5,881 nt of DNA from Pirellulales bacterium (GTDB taxonomy: Bacteria; Planctomycetota; Planctomycetia; Pirellulales; Thermoguttaceae): NCBI GenBank assembly GCA_030607895.1, contig JAUWJC010000285.1, positions 1 through 5,881 on the forward strand. The letters are read 5' to 3'. The notes under the pieces are model-generated. The model saw nothing but the letters and a program-made list of their open reading frames with translations. It was not told the DNA's origin and ran no database searches. The translations under genes and the position numbers were made by a program. Positions 1 through 5,526 of this stretch are shown one piece after another. Position 1 is the stretch's first letter; each line of letters starts with the position of its first letter.

Positions 1-4
1 CCGG

Positions 5-25
5 CCCCCCCCCCCCCCCCCCCCC
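5..25. repeat. Poly-C homopolymer tract at the window edge
   Basis: There are twenty-one consecutive C residues, followed by more C-rich sequence up to about position 58. The tract lies downstream of the stop codon of the minus-strand beta-oxidation gene, where it would read as poly-G. It could be a real low-complexity spacer or an assembly-edge or sequencing artefact. I see no gene and no convincing terminator hairpin in positions 1-63. Confidence 0.8.
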
Positions 26-63
26 ATACACCCGTGCCGCCCCGCGCCCCCCCGGCCGCGGCT

Positions 64-2229
64 TTATGGATAACGGCACGGCGAGAACCGCTCGCCGTGT
101 TTGTCGGCCAGTTCTTTCAGTTGGCTTACGACCCGGTCGAGTCCCGCGTCGCGAGCATACTTCAGCACACCTCCCCGGAAGTCGGGAAATCCGGTACCCA
201 GCACCATGGCGACATCGAGGTCCGACTCGCGGCCGGCGATACCTTCTTCCATTACGTGGAAGGCTTCGCTCACCAATCGCAGCACGAGCCGCCGGGTGAT
301 CTCGTCCCGATCGATGGCGGCGCCCGGCCGACCACGAGCCTGCCGGACCCGATCGATGATATGCCCGGCCGCATCGTTCAGACGTGGTGTATAATCTCCC
401 GGCTCGTATTTGTAAACTCCCGACGCGGTCTTTTGGCCCAAATGGCCCTGTTCGACAAGGTTCGTGGCGACGGCCGAAGGCCCCCCGTGGCGGGGAAACG
501 CGCGATTCATCACGGTGTCGGCATGTACGAAAATATCCAGGCCCGCCATGTCCATCAGCACCAGCGGCCCCATCGGGAACCCGAACTCCACCATGGCCGC
601 ATCCACGGCAGCAGGCTCCGCCCCCTCCTCCAAGAGCCAAAACGCCTCCTTCACATAGGGAAGAAAAATCCGATTGACCAGGAACCCCTCGCGGTTCTTC
701 ACCAACACGGGCGTTTTGCCGATCCGCTTGGCCAACGCCGTTGCCGTGGTGACAACCTGCCGCGATGTTGCCTGGCGGGTGATGATTTCGACCAGTGGCA
801 TCCGCTGGGCCGGATTGAAGAAGTGCATACCCAAGAACCGCTCGGGATTGCGCATTGCCCCGGCCAGCACGTCCAGATTGATGGTCGATGTGTTCGATGC
901 GATGATTGTCCGGTCGCCGCAGATTTGCTCGATCCGGCCGAGCACCGAACGTTTTACCTCGATGTCCTCGAACACCGACTCGATGACCAGGTCGGCTTTT
1001 GCGATTTCCTCCCAACCGGTTGTCGTGGAAATCAGACCGAGTGTTTGCTCGAGTTGTTTTTGCGAAAGCCGCCCCCGGCGTACTTGCTTTTCGAGCGAGC
1101 TTTTCACCCGGGCCATGCCCTTTTGCAGGGCCGGCTCGTTTTCGTCGCGAACCACCACCGGCACGCCGGCGCCTATCAGTGCCAGCGCAATTCCCGTACC
1201 CATCGAGCCCATGCCAACCACCGCCGCGCTGCCGATTTTACCCGAAAAAGGGACCAGGTTTAATTTGCCGGAACGGCCCGGAGGGTGCTTCGCACAAATT
1301 AAACCTGGTTCCTTTTTCGGCTTGGCGGTTTGGCGGGTCGCGAAGAACAGGTAGATTTTGTTTTGCGTCGCCAGCGTATCCATGCACTGGGCGAACACCT
1401 CGCGCTCCTTGAGCAATCCCGCCCGGAATGATTCATTCAAGCCGGTTCTCACGGCCTCGACGATCTTCGCGGGCGCAACGATCTCGGGCCGAACCGTTGC
1501 GAGCAACTCGTCGGCCTGCTTGAAGGCGGCGTCGTTGGCTTGCCCATCGCGTAACTTCTCGACCCTCTCGCTGGTCTTGCTCGGGATACGATCTGCCCGC
1601 AACAGCCGAGCCGAAAAAGGGACCAGGTTTAATTTGTGCGAAGCACCCTCCGGGCCGTTGGGGCAAATTAAACCTGGTCCCTTTTTCGGCACCGGACATA
1701 CGGCGTCTACCAACCCAAGCGTGGCGGCCTGCCGCGCGTCGATCTGCTTTCCGGTCAGCAACATGTCGAGTGCGGCCTGGGGACCGATCAACCTGGGCAA
1801 TCGCTGGGTTCCACCCGCCCCGGGGTTTATACCCAAGCGGACTTCCGGCATGTTGAAGGTGGTTGTTTCAGTCGATACGCGAAAATGGCAGGCTGCGGCC
1901 AACTCCAGCGCGCTTCCCATCACCTTTCCGGCCACCGCGGCAACGACCGGCTTATCGGAGTTCTCCACGACATCGAAGGCATCTTGAAAGAGCCGCGACG
2001 TTCGTATCGCGTCTTCGGCGCATTTGATTTCTTTGAAGAGATTGACGTCGGCCCCCGCACTAAAATGGTCCGAATCGCCCATGACGACGATCGCTTGGAC
2101 CCGGCTGTCGGAGTTCGCCAGACGGATTGCATCGCACAGTTCGTCCAACAGCGCGAAGGTGATGGTATTAAGCGGCGGCGAGTCGAGTCGCAGAACACAC
2201 AGTTTGTTGGATATACTGTAATGGATCAT
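64..2229 (-). CDS. FadB/FadJ-type multifunctional enzyme: enoyl-CoA hydratase / 3-hydroxyacyl-CoA dehydrogenase (beta-oxidation alpha subunit)
   Basis: This 721-residue cytoplasmic enzyme should hydrate trans-2-enoyl-CoA and then oxidise L-3-hydroxyacyl-CoA with NAD+, the middle two steps of fatty-acid beta-oxidation; a thiolase partner is not in the window. Residues 5-180 form a crotonase domain with the oxyanion-hole stretch FSAGADV (56-62). Glu109 (in GSALELAAA) and Glu129 (in MPEV) match the two catalytic glutamates of FadB. A helical linker spans about 207-303. The Rossmann NAD site is GMGSMG (339-344). SNTS (445-448), His469 in HFFNP and Glu481 in LVEII give the dehydrogenase dyad with the same 12-residue spacing as in FadB. 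Two 3HCDH C-terminal domains cover about 515-605 and 645-700. The ATG at 2229 has a modest GGGGA upstream. The oddity is that residues 181-206 and 304-329 are encoded by 79-nt palindromic repeats inserted in frame. Without them the protein would be about 668 residues, shorter than E. coli FadB (about 729). Assignment to FadB rather than FadJ cannot be made. Confidence 0.95.
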   Translation of the reverse strand: MIHYSISNKLCVLRLDSPPLNTITFALLDELCDAIRLANSDSRVQAIVVMGDSDHFSAGADVNLFKEIKCAEDAIRTSRLFQDAFDVVENSDKPVVAAVAGKVMGSALELAAACHFRVSTETTTFNMPEVRLGINPGAGGTQRLPRLIGPQAALDMLLTGKQIDARQAATLGLVDAVCPVPKKGPGLICPNGPEGASHKLNLVPFSARLLRADRIPSKTSERVEKLRDGQANDAAFKQADELLATVRPEIVAPAKIVEAVRTGLNESFRAGLLKEREVFAQCMDTLATQNKIYLFFATRQTAKPKKEPGLICAKHPPGRSGKLNLVPFSGKIGSAAVVGMGSMGTGIALALIGAGVPVVVRDENEPALQKGMARVKSSLEKQVRRGRLSQKQLEQTLGLISTTTGWEEIAKADLVIESVFEDIEVKRSVLGRIEQICGDRTIIASNTSTINLDVLAGAMRNPERFLGMHFFNPAQRMPLVEIITRQATSRQVVTTATALAKRIGKTPVLVKNREGFLVNRIFLPYVKEAFWLLEEGAEPAAVDAAMVEFGFPMGPLVLMDMAGLDIFVHADTVMNRAFPRHGGPSAVATNLVEQGHLGQKTASGVYKYEPGDYTPRLNDAAGHIIDRVRQARGRPGAAIDRDEITRRLVLRLVSEAFHVMEEGIAGRESDLDVAMVLGTGFPDFRGGVLKYARDAGLDRVVSQLKELADKHGERFSPCRYP
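1242..1320. repeat. 79-nt palindromic element, copy 1, inside the beta-oxidation gene
   Basis: The left arm, 1242-1267, begins CCGAAAAAGGGACCAGG and runs on into TTTAATTTG. The right arm, 1295-1320, is its reverse complement with one mismatch (25 of 26 pairs). The 27-nt core (1268-1294) is GC-rich and not symmetric. On the minus strand the element is read in frame as residues 304-329 (PKKEPGLIC, then a core, then KLNLVPFS), immediately before the Rossmann fold. It matches the 1611-1689 element over the full 79 nt with only a few differences, but in the opposite orientation. No obvious target-site duplication is seen at its ends. Such an element is expected to form a long hairpin as RNA or single-stranded DNA. 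Confidence 0.95.
1611..1689. repeat. 79-nt palindromic element, copy 2, inside the beta-oxidation gene, inverted relative to copy 1
   Basis: The arms 1611-1636 and 1664-1689 are perfect reverse complements over 26 nt, and the flanking G1610/C1690 could extend the stem by one pair. The 27-nt core (1637-1663), when reverse-complemented, matches the core of the other copy at 25 of 27 positions, so the two copies are inserted in opposite orientation. On the minus strand it encodes residues 181-206 (PKKGPGLIC, core PNGPEGASH, then KLNLVPFS), directly after LVDAVCPV, which ends the crotonase core. The perfect arms suggest a recent insertion or strong maintenance. Confidence 0.95.
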
Positions 2230-2261
2230 CAGTATCCCCGAGGTGCATGGATATTGCGAAG

Positions 2262-2464
2262 CCGTTCACGGGATTATCTCGGCCACGGATCAAACACGGA
2301 TGAAACACGGATCAAGGGACCGGATTTCGAGTACCGCCTTATTCGGAAAACCACGAAGAACACGAAGAGCACGAAGCAAGGAAACACCCTCCCCCTTATT
2401 TATTGTCTATCCGTGTTTGATCCGTGTTTCATCCGTGGCCTGATTCCTTAGTGTCCGTGAACGG
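2262..2464. repeat. Nested intergenic palindrome with 11-nt tandem units
   Basis: This fills most of the 279-nt gap between the DUF1207-like gene and the beta-oxidation gene, both on the minus strand. The outer arms CCGTTCACGG (2262-2271) and CCGTGAACGG (2455-2464) are perfect 10-nt reverse complements. The inner arms 2281-2312 and 2409-2440 pair over 32 nt with two mismatches. Each inner arm is built from ACACGGAT-type units repeating every 11 nt (CAAACACGGAT and GAAACACGGAT), and the order of the two variants differs between the arms, which accounts for the mismatches. The roughly 96-nt centre includes a 9-nt tandem repeat. I see no credible gene here. It may be a non-autonomous mobile element, and its hairpin could reduce read-through between the two genes. 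Confidence 0.85.
2352..2378. repeat. 9-nt tandem repeat CACGAAGAA, three units
   Basis: Units CACGAAGAA, CACGAAGAG and CACGAAGCA follow one another in the loop region of the intergenic palindrome. The first six bases are identical in each. The function is unknown. I recall similar CACGAAGA runs scattered between genes in planctomycete and verrucomicrobial genomes, but this is from memory and was not searched. Confidence 0.75.
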
Positions 2465-2470
2465 TTACAA

Positions 2471-2489
2471 TGTTGCGAAGCCGCAAGCG
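2471..2489 (+). repeat. 19-nt repeat, copy next to the first intergenic palindrome
   Basis: TGTTGCGAAGCCGCAAGCG here is the exact reverse complement of positions 5250-5268. Its first part, TTGCGAAGCCG, occurs again at 2254-2264, so that 11-mer stands as a direct repeat on both sides of the palindrome at 2262-2464. It lies just downstream of the DUF1207-like stop codon. It may be an insertion target or a separate dispersed repeat. Confidence 0.85.
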
Positions 2490-2508
2490 TCCCCCTTCCG
2501 CCTTCCAC

Positions 2509-3603
2509 TTAGAAGTCGTACCACAGCCCGAGCCCGATGAGTTCTTCGTGCTCGTCGACGAACTGGTACTGGTCGCTCATGCCGTTGAAGTACCGCATTC
2601 CGGCGCGCAGCAGCCTGCCGCTCTCGCCACGCCATTGCCAGCCGGTCTCCACCGCCAGGTTGCCGCCGAAGTCGACCTCTTCGCGCAGCCGGGTGTTGAT
2701 GGCGAAGAAGGGCGAGCCGCTGATGCCGCTGGGCCAGGTGGGGCTGCACTCGATTCCGAACTGGAACTCCCACGGCTCGCTGCCTTCGTCGGCGTACCAT
2801 GCCCAGCCCGCCTCCGCGTAAAACCGCAACGCCTCGGTCGGCCGCATGGCAAGCGCCAGGAGTAAAACGTCGCGCGAGTAGTTTATCCGCGTAATGGTGG
2901 GATGCGTCAGCATGTATTCGTCGCCCAGGTGCGAGCTGAGATGATAGAAGGCGAACTTACCCTCCCAAATGCCGCGGCGATAGGTGAGCGGAAAGCCAAA
3001 GCGGAAATCGGCCGCAACCAGGTCGAGGTTATCGGAATAAGAGAGACGCGGGAAGGCGGCTCCCTCGAGATCTAGTTGCCATCCTTCCGGCCAGGCCTGA
3101 TCTTGCGTACCGTATCTAAGCAGTCCAACACGGCCCCCCACGGCGGTGTCCCACAGCCAACCCCGGCCATGCTCGTGAACCCATTGAGCGGCAAACCGAG
3201 GCTCGCGTCCTCCGGCCAGATACGAGCGATACATCAGCCCGTTCGGGGCAATCTGCCAGGTCCAGTAGCTGCCGTCGAAGCCGGGCCGGCTGAATCGCAC
3301 ATCCATATCCAACGGCTGGGGCATAACCACCGGCACGGGCCTACCCAACGGCGCGGGCATATCCAACGGCTCGGGCATATCCAACGGCTCTGGCATATCC
3401 AGCAACTCGGGATCGACCGGGCAGATAGTGTCGTTCTCCAGTAGCGTCTGCTTGGCCGACGCATCGTTGGCCGACGCATCGTTGGCCGGCGCATCGTTGG
3501 CCGGCAACGCGTAGACCTGTGCGCCGGCAACCGCCGGCAACATCCCGGCCAATAGCAGCCAATTCAGGCACCAGCCAAATAGGGTGCCAGAGCGAAACGA
3601 CAT
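2509..3603 (-). CDS. DUF1207-like secreted / outer-membrane protein
   Basis: I recognise this as probably DUF1207, a family of unknown function common in planctomycetes; the assignment is from memory of its pattern (RFAAQWVHEHGRGWLWD, then GGRVGLLRYGTQ). The start chosen is the ATG at 3603, giving 364 residues, because GGAG lies 7 nt upstream. An ATG six codons earlier (3621) has no such site. From the chosen start the protein opens with a basic end and a hydrophobic segment (WCLNWLLLAGMLP), then AVAGA-Q, a likely signal-peptidase I site near residue 28. A low-complexity region with ANDAS and MPEPLD repeats follows (about 35-99). The rest alternates short amphipathic stretches rich in Trp, Tyr and Phe and ends in WYDF. 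A final aromatic residue fits an outer-membrane beta-barrel, which is inference. A weak minus-strand promoter may exist (TTGCCC at 3689-3684, TACACT at 3665-3660, 18-nt spacer). Confidence 0.85.
   Translation of the reverse strand: MSFRSGTLFGWCLNWLLLAGMLPAVAGAQVYALPANDAPANDASANDASAKQTLLENDTICPVDPELLDMPEPLDMPEPLDMPAPLGRPVPVVMPQPLDMDVRFSRPGFDGSYWTWQIAPNGLMYRSYLAGGREPRFAAQWVHEHGRGWLWDTAVGGRVGLLRYGTQDQAWPEGWQLDLEGAAFPRLSYSDNLDLVAADFRFGFPLTYRRGIWEGKFAFYHLSSHLGDEYMLTHPTITRINYSRDVLLLALAMRPTEALRFYAEAGWAWYADEGSEPWEFQFGIECSPTWPSGISGSPFFAINTRLREEVDFGGNLAVETGWQWRGESGRLLRAGMRYFNGMSDQYQFVDEHEELIGLGLWYDF
3307..3414 (-). repeat. Six degenerate 18-nt tandem units encoding MPEPLD-type hexapeptides
   Basis: Six consecutive 18-nt units resembling ATCCAACGGCTCGGGCAT (plus strand) encode DPELLD, MPEPLD, MPEPLD, MPAPLG, RPVPVV and MPQPLD in the DUF1207-like protein. 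The units at 3361-3378 and 3379-3396 differ at one base, so the array has probably expanded by slippage or unequal exchange. The product is a Pro-rich, acidic spacer between the signal peptide and the folded domain. Confidence 0.9.
3452..3505 (-). repeat. 15-nt tandem repeat encoding ANDAS/ANDAP pentapeptides
   Basis: The plus-strand unit TTGGCCGACGCATCG occurs at 3452-3466 and identically at 3467-3481. It recurs with one change at 3482-3496, and a 9-nt partial unit runs to 3505. It encodes the ANDAPANDASANDASA stretch just after the signal peptide. The unit length keeps the reading frame when the copy number changes. Confidence 0.9.
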
Positions 3604-3699
3604 CTGGGTTCTCCGCAGCATGAGGCCGGCAGTCTCGGATAGCCGGCAAAAGGAGGCGTAGTGTAGCGTATTTCTCCCCGCCAGGGCAACGGAGATTGA

Positions 3700-3758
3700 G
3701 CCGGCCCCAACGTCTTGCCTGGCAACAGGTTAGGGAACCTATGACATGACGGGCCGGC
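3700..3758. other. Short inverted repeats in the divergent intergenic region
   Basis: Outer arms GCCGGCCC (3700-3707) and GGGCCGGC (3751-3758) enclose two small overlapping hairpins. One is CCTG-GCAA-CAGG (3718-3729); the other is AGGTT-AGGG-AACCT (3727-3740). They share bases 3727-3729, so they could not form together. The block lies upstream of the glcD promoter, so it is outside the glcD leader. It could be an operator, or lie in the leader of the minus-strand gene, or have no role. The remainder of 3604-3851 shows no gene. Confidence 0.35.
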
Positions 3759-3774
3759 AGTGCAACTGGGTCGT

Positions 3775-3803
3775 TTGGCGAAAATCGATCATCCGGGTAT
3801 AAT
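3775..3803 (+). promoter_or_regulatory. Predicted sigma70-type promoter of glcD
   Basis: A perfect -10 hexamer TATAAT (3798-3803) stands exactly 17 nt downstream of TTGGCG (3775-3780), which matches the -35 consensus at four of six positions. Transcription should begin near 3810 and give a leader of about 40 nt before the glcD ATG. It is the only near-consensus promoter I found in the window. Confidence 0.65.
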
Positions 3804-3851
3804 CGGTAACTATCACCGACTCCGAACCGAAAGACCATCCCGAAGCTTCCC

Positions 3852-5246
3852 ATGACCACCACTACTCACTCGCCACTCATTCAGCAGCTTCGTGCTCGCT
3901 TGGGTTCCGAGGGGATCCTCTCGGCCGCGTCGGACCTTATCGTCTACGAGTGCGACGGGTTCACGATCGAGAAGAACGTGCCGGACGCGGTGGTCTTTCC
4001 GCGTTCGACCGACGAAGTTGCCCAGGTAGTAAAGCTGTGCAATCAGTACGACATGCCGGTGGTTGCTCGCGGGGCGGGTACCAGCCTTGCCGGCGGGTGT
4101 CTGCCGGTAGGTGGCGGCGTGGTGGTTATGCTTACCCGAATGAAGCAAATCCTCCAAGTCGATCTTCGCGACCGGCTTGCCGTGGTCGAAGCGGGCGCAC
4201 TTAACATCCAGCTTGGCCGTGCCCTGGCCGGAACCGGCTACCACTTCGCGCCCGACCCGTCCAGCGAGGGCGCGTCGACCATCGGCGGCAACGTGGCCAC
4301 GAACGCGGGCGGGCCGCACACGCTCAAGTATGGCGTAACGGGCATCCACGTGCTGGGTGTGGAGGCAGTGCTGGGCGACGGCTCGATTGTTCGGCTCGGG
4401 CCGGTCGCCGATCCGCCGGGTCTCGACCTGCTCGGCGTGCTGATCGGCAGCGAGGGAACGTTGGCTATCGTGACCAAGGTTTGGGTCCGCCTGACGCCCA
4501 ACCCACAAGACTACCGTGCGATGCGGGTGATTTTCGATACCGTCGACGATGCAACCGGGGCAATCAGCGACATCATCGGGGCGGGTATCATTCCGGCCGC
4601 AATGGAACTGATGGACCAGGGGATTGTGGCGGCGGTTGAAGAAGCATTTCATTTCGGCTTTCCGTTGGACGCCGAGGCGATTGTTGTAATCGAGGTGGAC
4701 GGCCCGGCAGCCGGATTGGACCAACAGCGGGACCGAATTATCGAGTTCTGCAAGAAGCACGGCGCCCGGGAGGTCCTCCAGGCCGCCAGCGCCGAAGAGC
4801 GGGAGAAGCTATGGAAGTGCCGCAAACTGGCCGTTGGGGCCGTCGGGCGGCTCAGCCCCAGCTATTGCATCCAGGACGGAGTCGTTCCCCGAACCCGACT
4901 ACCACACATTCTCCGCCGCGTTACCGAAATCGGTAACTCGCACGGAATTCGCATCGTCAACGTGGCTCATGCCGGCGACGGGAACGTTCACCCAATACTG
5001 CTGTTCGACGAACGCAACCGGGAGGAAGTCGACCGTGTGTTGGCGGCCGGCCGGGAGCTTTTGCAAGAGTGCATCGAGTGCGGCGGAAGCGTGACGGCCG
5101 AGCATGGAATCGGCGTGGAGAAAATCGACTTCATGAGTCGCCTGTTCGACCGGTCCGACCTCGAAGCGATGACCCGGGTTCGCCAGGCGTTCAATCCGTC
5201 GGGCCTGCTTAACCCGGGCAAACTAATACCCCAGATCGACCCCTAA
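3852..5246 (+). CDS. glcD: Glycolate oxidase FAD-linked subunit GlcD
   Basis: This 464-residue flavoprotein is the probable catalytic subunit of glycolate oxidase (glycolate to glyoxylate, electrons passed on through GlcF to the respiratory chain). The N-terminal FAD-binding (PCMH-type, FAD_binding_4) domain covers about 44-215. It has RGAGTSLAGG (73-82), the run PSSEGASTIGGNVATNAGG (136-154) and IGSEGTLAIVTKV (198-210). The C-terminal FAD-oxidase domain (about 215-460) has HAGDGNVHP (373-381), the GGSVTAEHGIG active-site motif (411-421) and the family-ending FNPSGLLNPGK (447-457). The length is a little under E. coli GlcD (about 499) but all motifs are present. Only a weak GAAG precedes the ATG. 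A glcE-like gene follows in the same direction, which supports glycolate rather than D-lactate as substrate. D-lactate dehydrogenases share this fold, so specificity is inferred. Confidence 0.93.
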   Translation: MTTTTHSPLIQQLRARLGSEGILSAASDLIVYECDGFTIEKNVPDAVVFPRSTDEVAQVVKLCNQYDMPVVARGAGTSLAGGCLPVGGGVVVMLTRMKQILQVDLRDRLAVVEAGALNIQLGRALAGTGYHFAPDPSSEGASTIGGNVATNAGGPHTLKYGVTGIHVLGVEAVLGDGSIVRLGPVADPPGLDLLGVLIGSEGTLAIVTKVWVRLTPNPQDYRAMRVIFDTVDDATGAISDIIGAGIIPAAMELMDQGIVAAVEEAFHFGFPLDAEAIVVIEVDGPAAGLDQQRDRIIEFCKKHGAREVLQAASAEEREKLWKCRKLAVGAVGRLSPSYCIQDGVVPRTRLPHILRRVTEIGNSHGIRIVNVAHAGDGNVHPILLFDERNREEVDRVLAAGRELLQECIECGGSVTAEHGIGVEKIDFMSRLFDRSDLEAMTRVRQAFNPSGLLNPGKLIPQIDP

Positions 5247-5268
5247 AGCCGCTTGCGGCTTCGCAACA
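5246..5268 (-). repeat. 19-nt repeat (5250-5268) overlapping a small hairpin at the glcD stop codon
   Basis: Positions 5250-5268 are the exact reverse complement of 2471-2489. The stem AAGCCG (5246-5251), loop CTTG and stem CGGCTT (5256-5261) begin on the last base of the glcD stop codon. No T-run follows, so it is not a typical intrinsic terminator. The repeat ends one base before the nested palindrome that begins at 5270. Confidence 0.8.
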
Positions 5269-5269
5269 A

Positions 5270-5500
5270 ACTCAAACTGTAAGGAGGGGAGTCCGAAAAT
5301 GGGGACTGGCTCCGTCACGGGCTGGTTTTCACGAGAGTTTTCGGTTTCCCGACGGTGCCTGTCCCGTTTTTCGGACGGCGAATACCGAGCACCGTGGAAA
5401 AAGGGGACAGGCACCTCGCGGCTACGGTTTTTCCCGCACTGCTGGCCGATATTTGCTCGGAGCCAGTCCCCATTTTCCACTGACCGCTTACAGTTTGAGT
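5270..5500. repeat. Three-level nested palindrome between glcD and glcE
   Basis: Almost the whole 280-nt spacer is one symmetric structure. The outer arms ACTCAAACTGTAAG (5270-5283) and its complement (5487-5500) match over 14 nt. The middle arms GAAAATGGGGACTGGCTCCG (5295-5314) and 5458-5477 match over 20 nt. The inner arms 5354-5372 and 5397-5415 (GAAAAAGGGGACAGGCACC) pair at 18 of 19 positions around a 24-nt loop. The middle and inner arms are related to each other and to the arms of the 79-nt elements by the pattern GAAAAnGGGnACnGG. I see no gene in it. It is probably an accretion of small mobile palindromes, and as RNA it could shape glcDE expression. Confidence 0.9.
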
Positions 5501-5526
5501 AACAAAGAACTAAAATCTCGCCAATC

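Noticed and set aside
34..1263. 409-codon open frame on the plus strand opposite the beta-oxidation gene
   Set aside because: It is the antisense of a gene with full catalytic motifs. Its translation is rich in His, Arg and Pro with no recognisable domain, as expected for an antisense frame in G+C-rich DNA.
674..1354. Plus-strand open frames running through the 79-nt elements
   Set aside because: They stay open partly because the element arms lack stops in two frames on both strands. The rest is antisense of the beta-oxidation gene.
1242..1689. CRISPR array or two direct repeats
   Set aside because: There are only two copies, in opposite orientation, about 290 nt apart and inside a coding frame; no spacer-repeat periodicity.
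64..2229. Beta-oxidation gene as a pseudogene broken by repeats
   Set aside because: The frame is continuous from start to stop, both insertions keep the frame, and the catalytic and NAD-binding residues are all present.
3604..3621. Earlier ATG at 3621 as start of the DUF1207-like protein
   Set aside because: It has no upstream Shine-Dalgarno match, whereas the ATG at 3603 has GGAG at 7 nt and gives a normal signal peptide. It is not fully excluded.
3813..4760. 315-codon open frame on the minus strand opposite glcD
   Set aside because: It is an antisense shadow of the well-supported glcD gene, with no motif of its own, and it would cover the glcD promoter.
5246..5261. Intrinsic terminator after glcD
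   Set aside because: The stem is only 6 pairs, no T-run follows, and glcE lies downstream on the same strand.
5299..5502. Small open frames on both strands within the glcD-glcE spacer
   Set aside because: They consist entirely of inverted-repeat sequence, with no ribosome site or protein-like composition.
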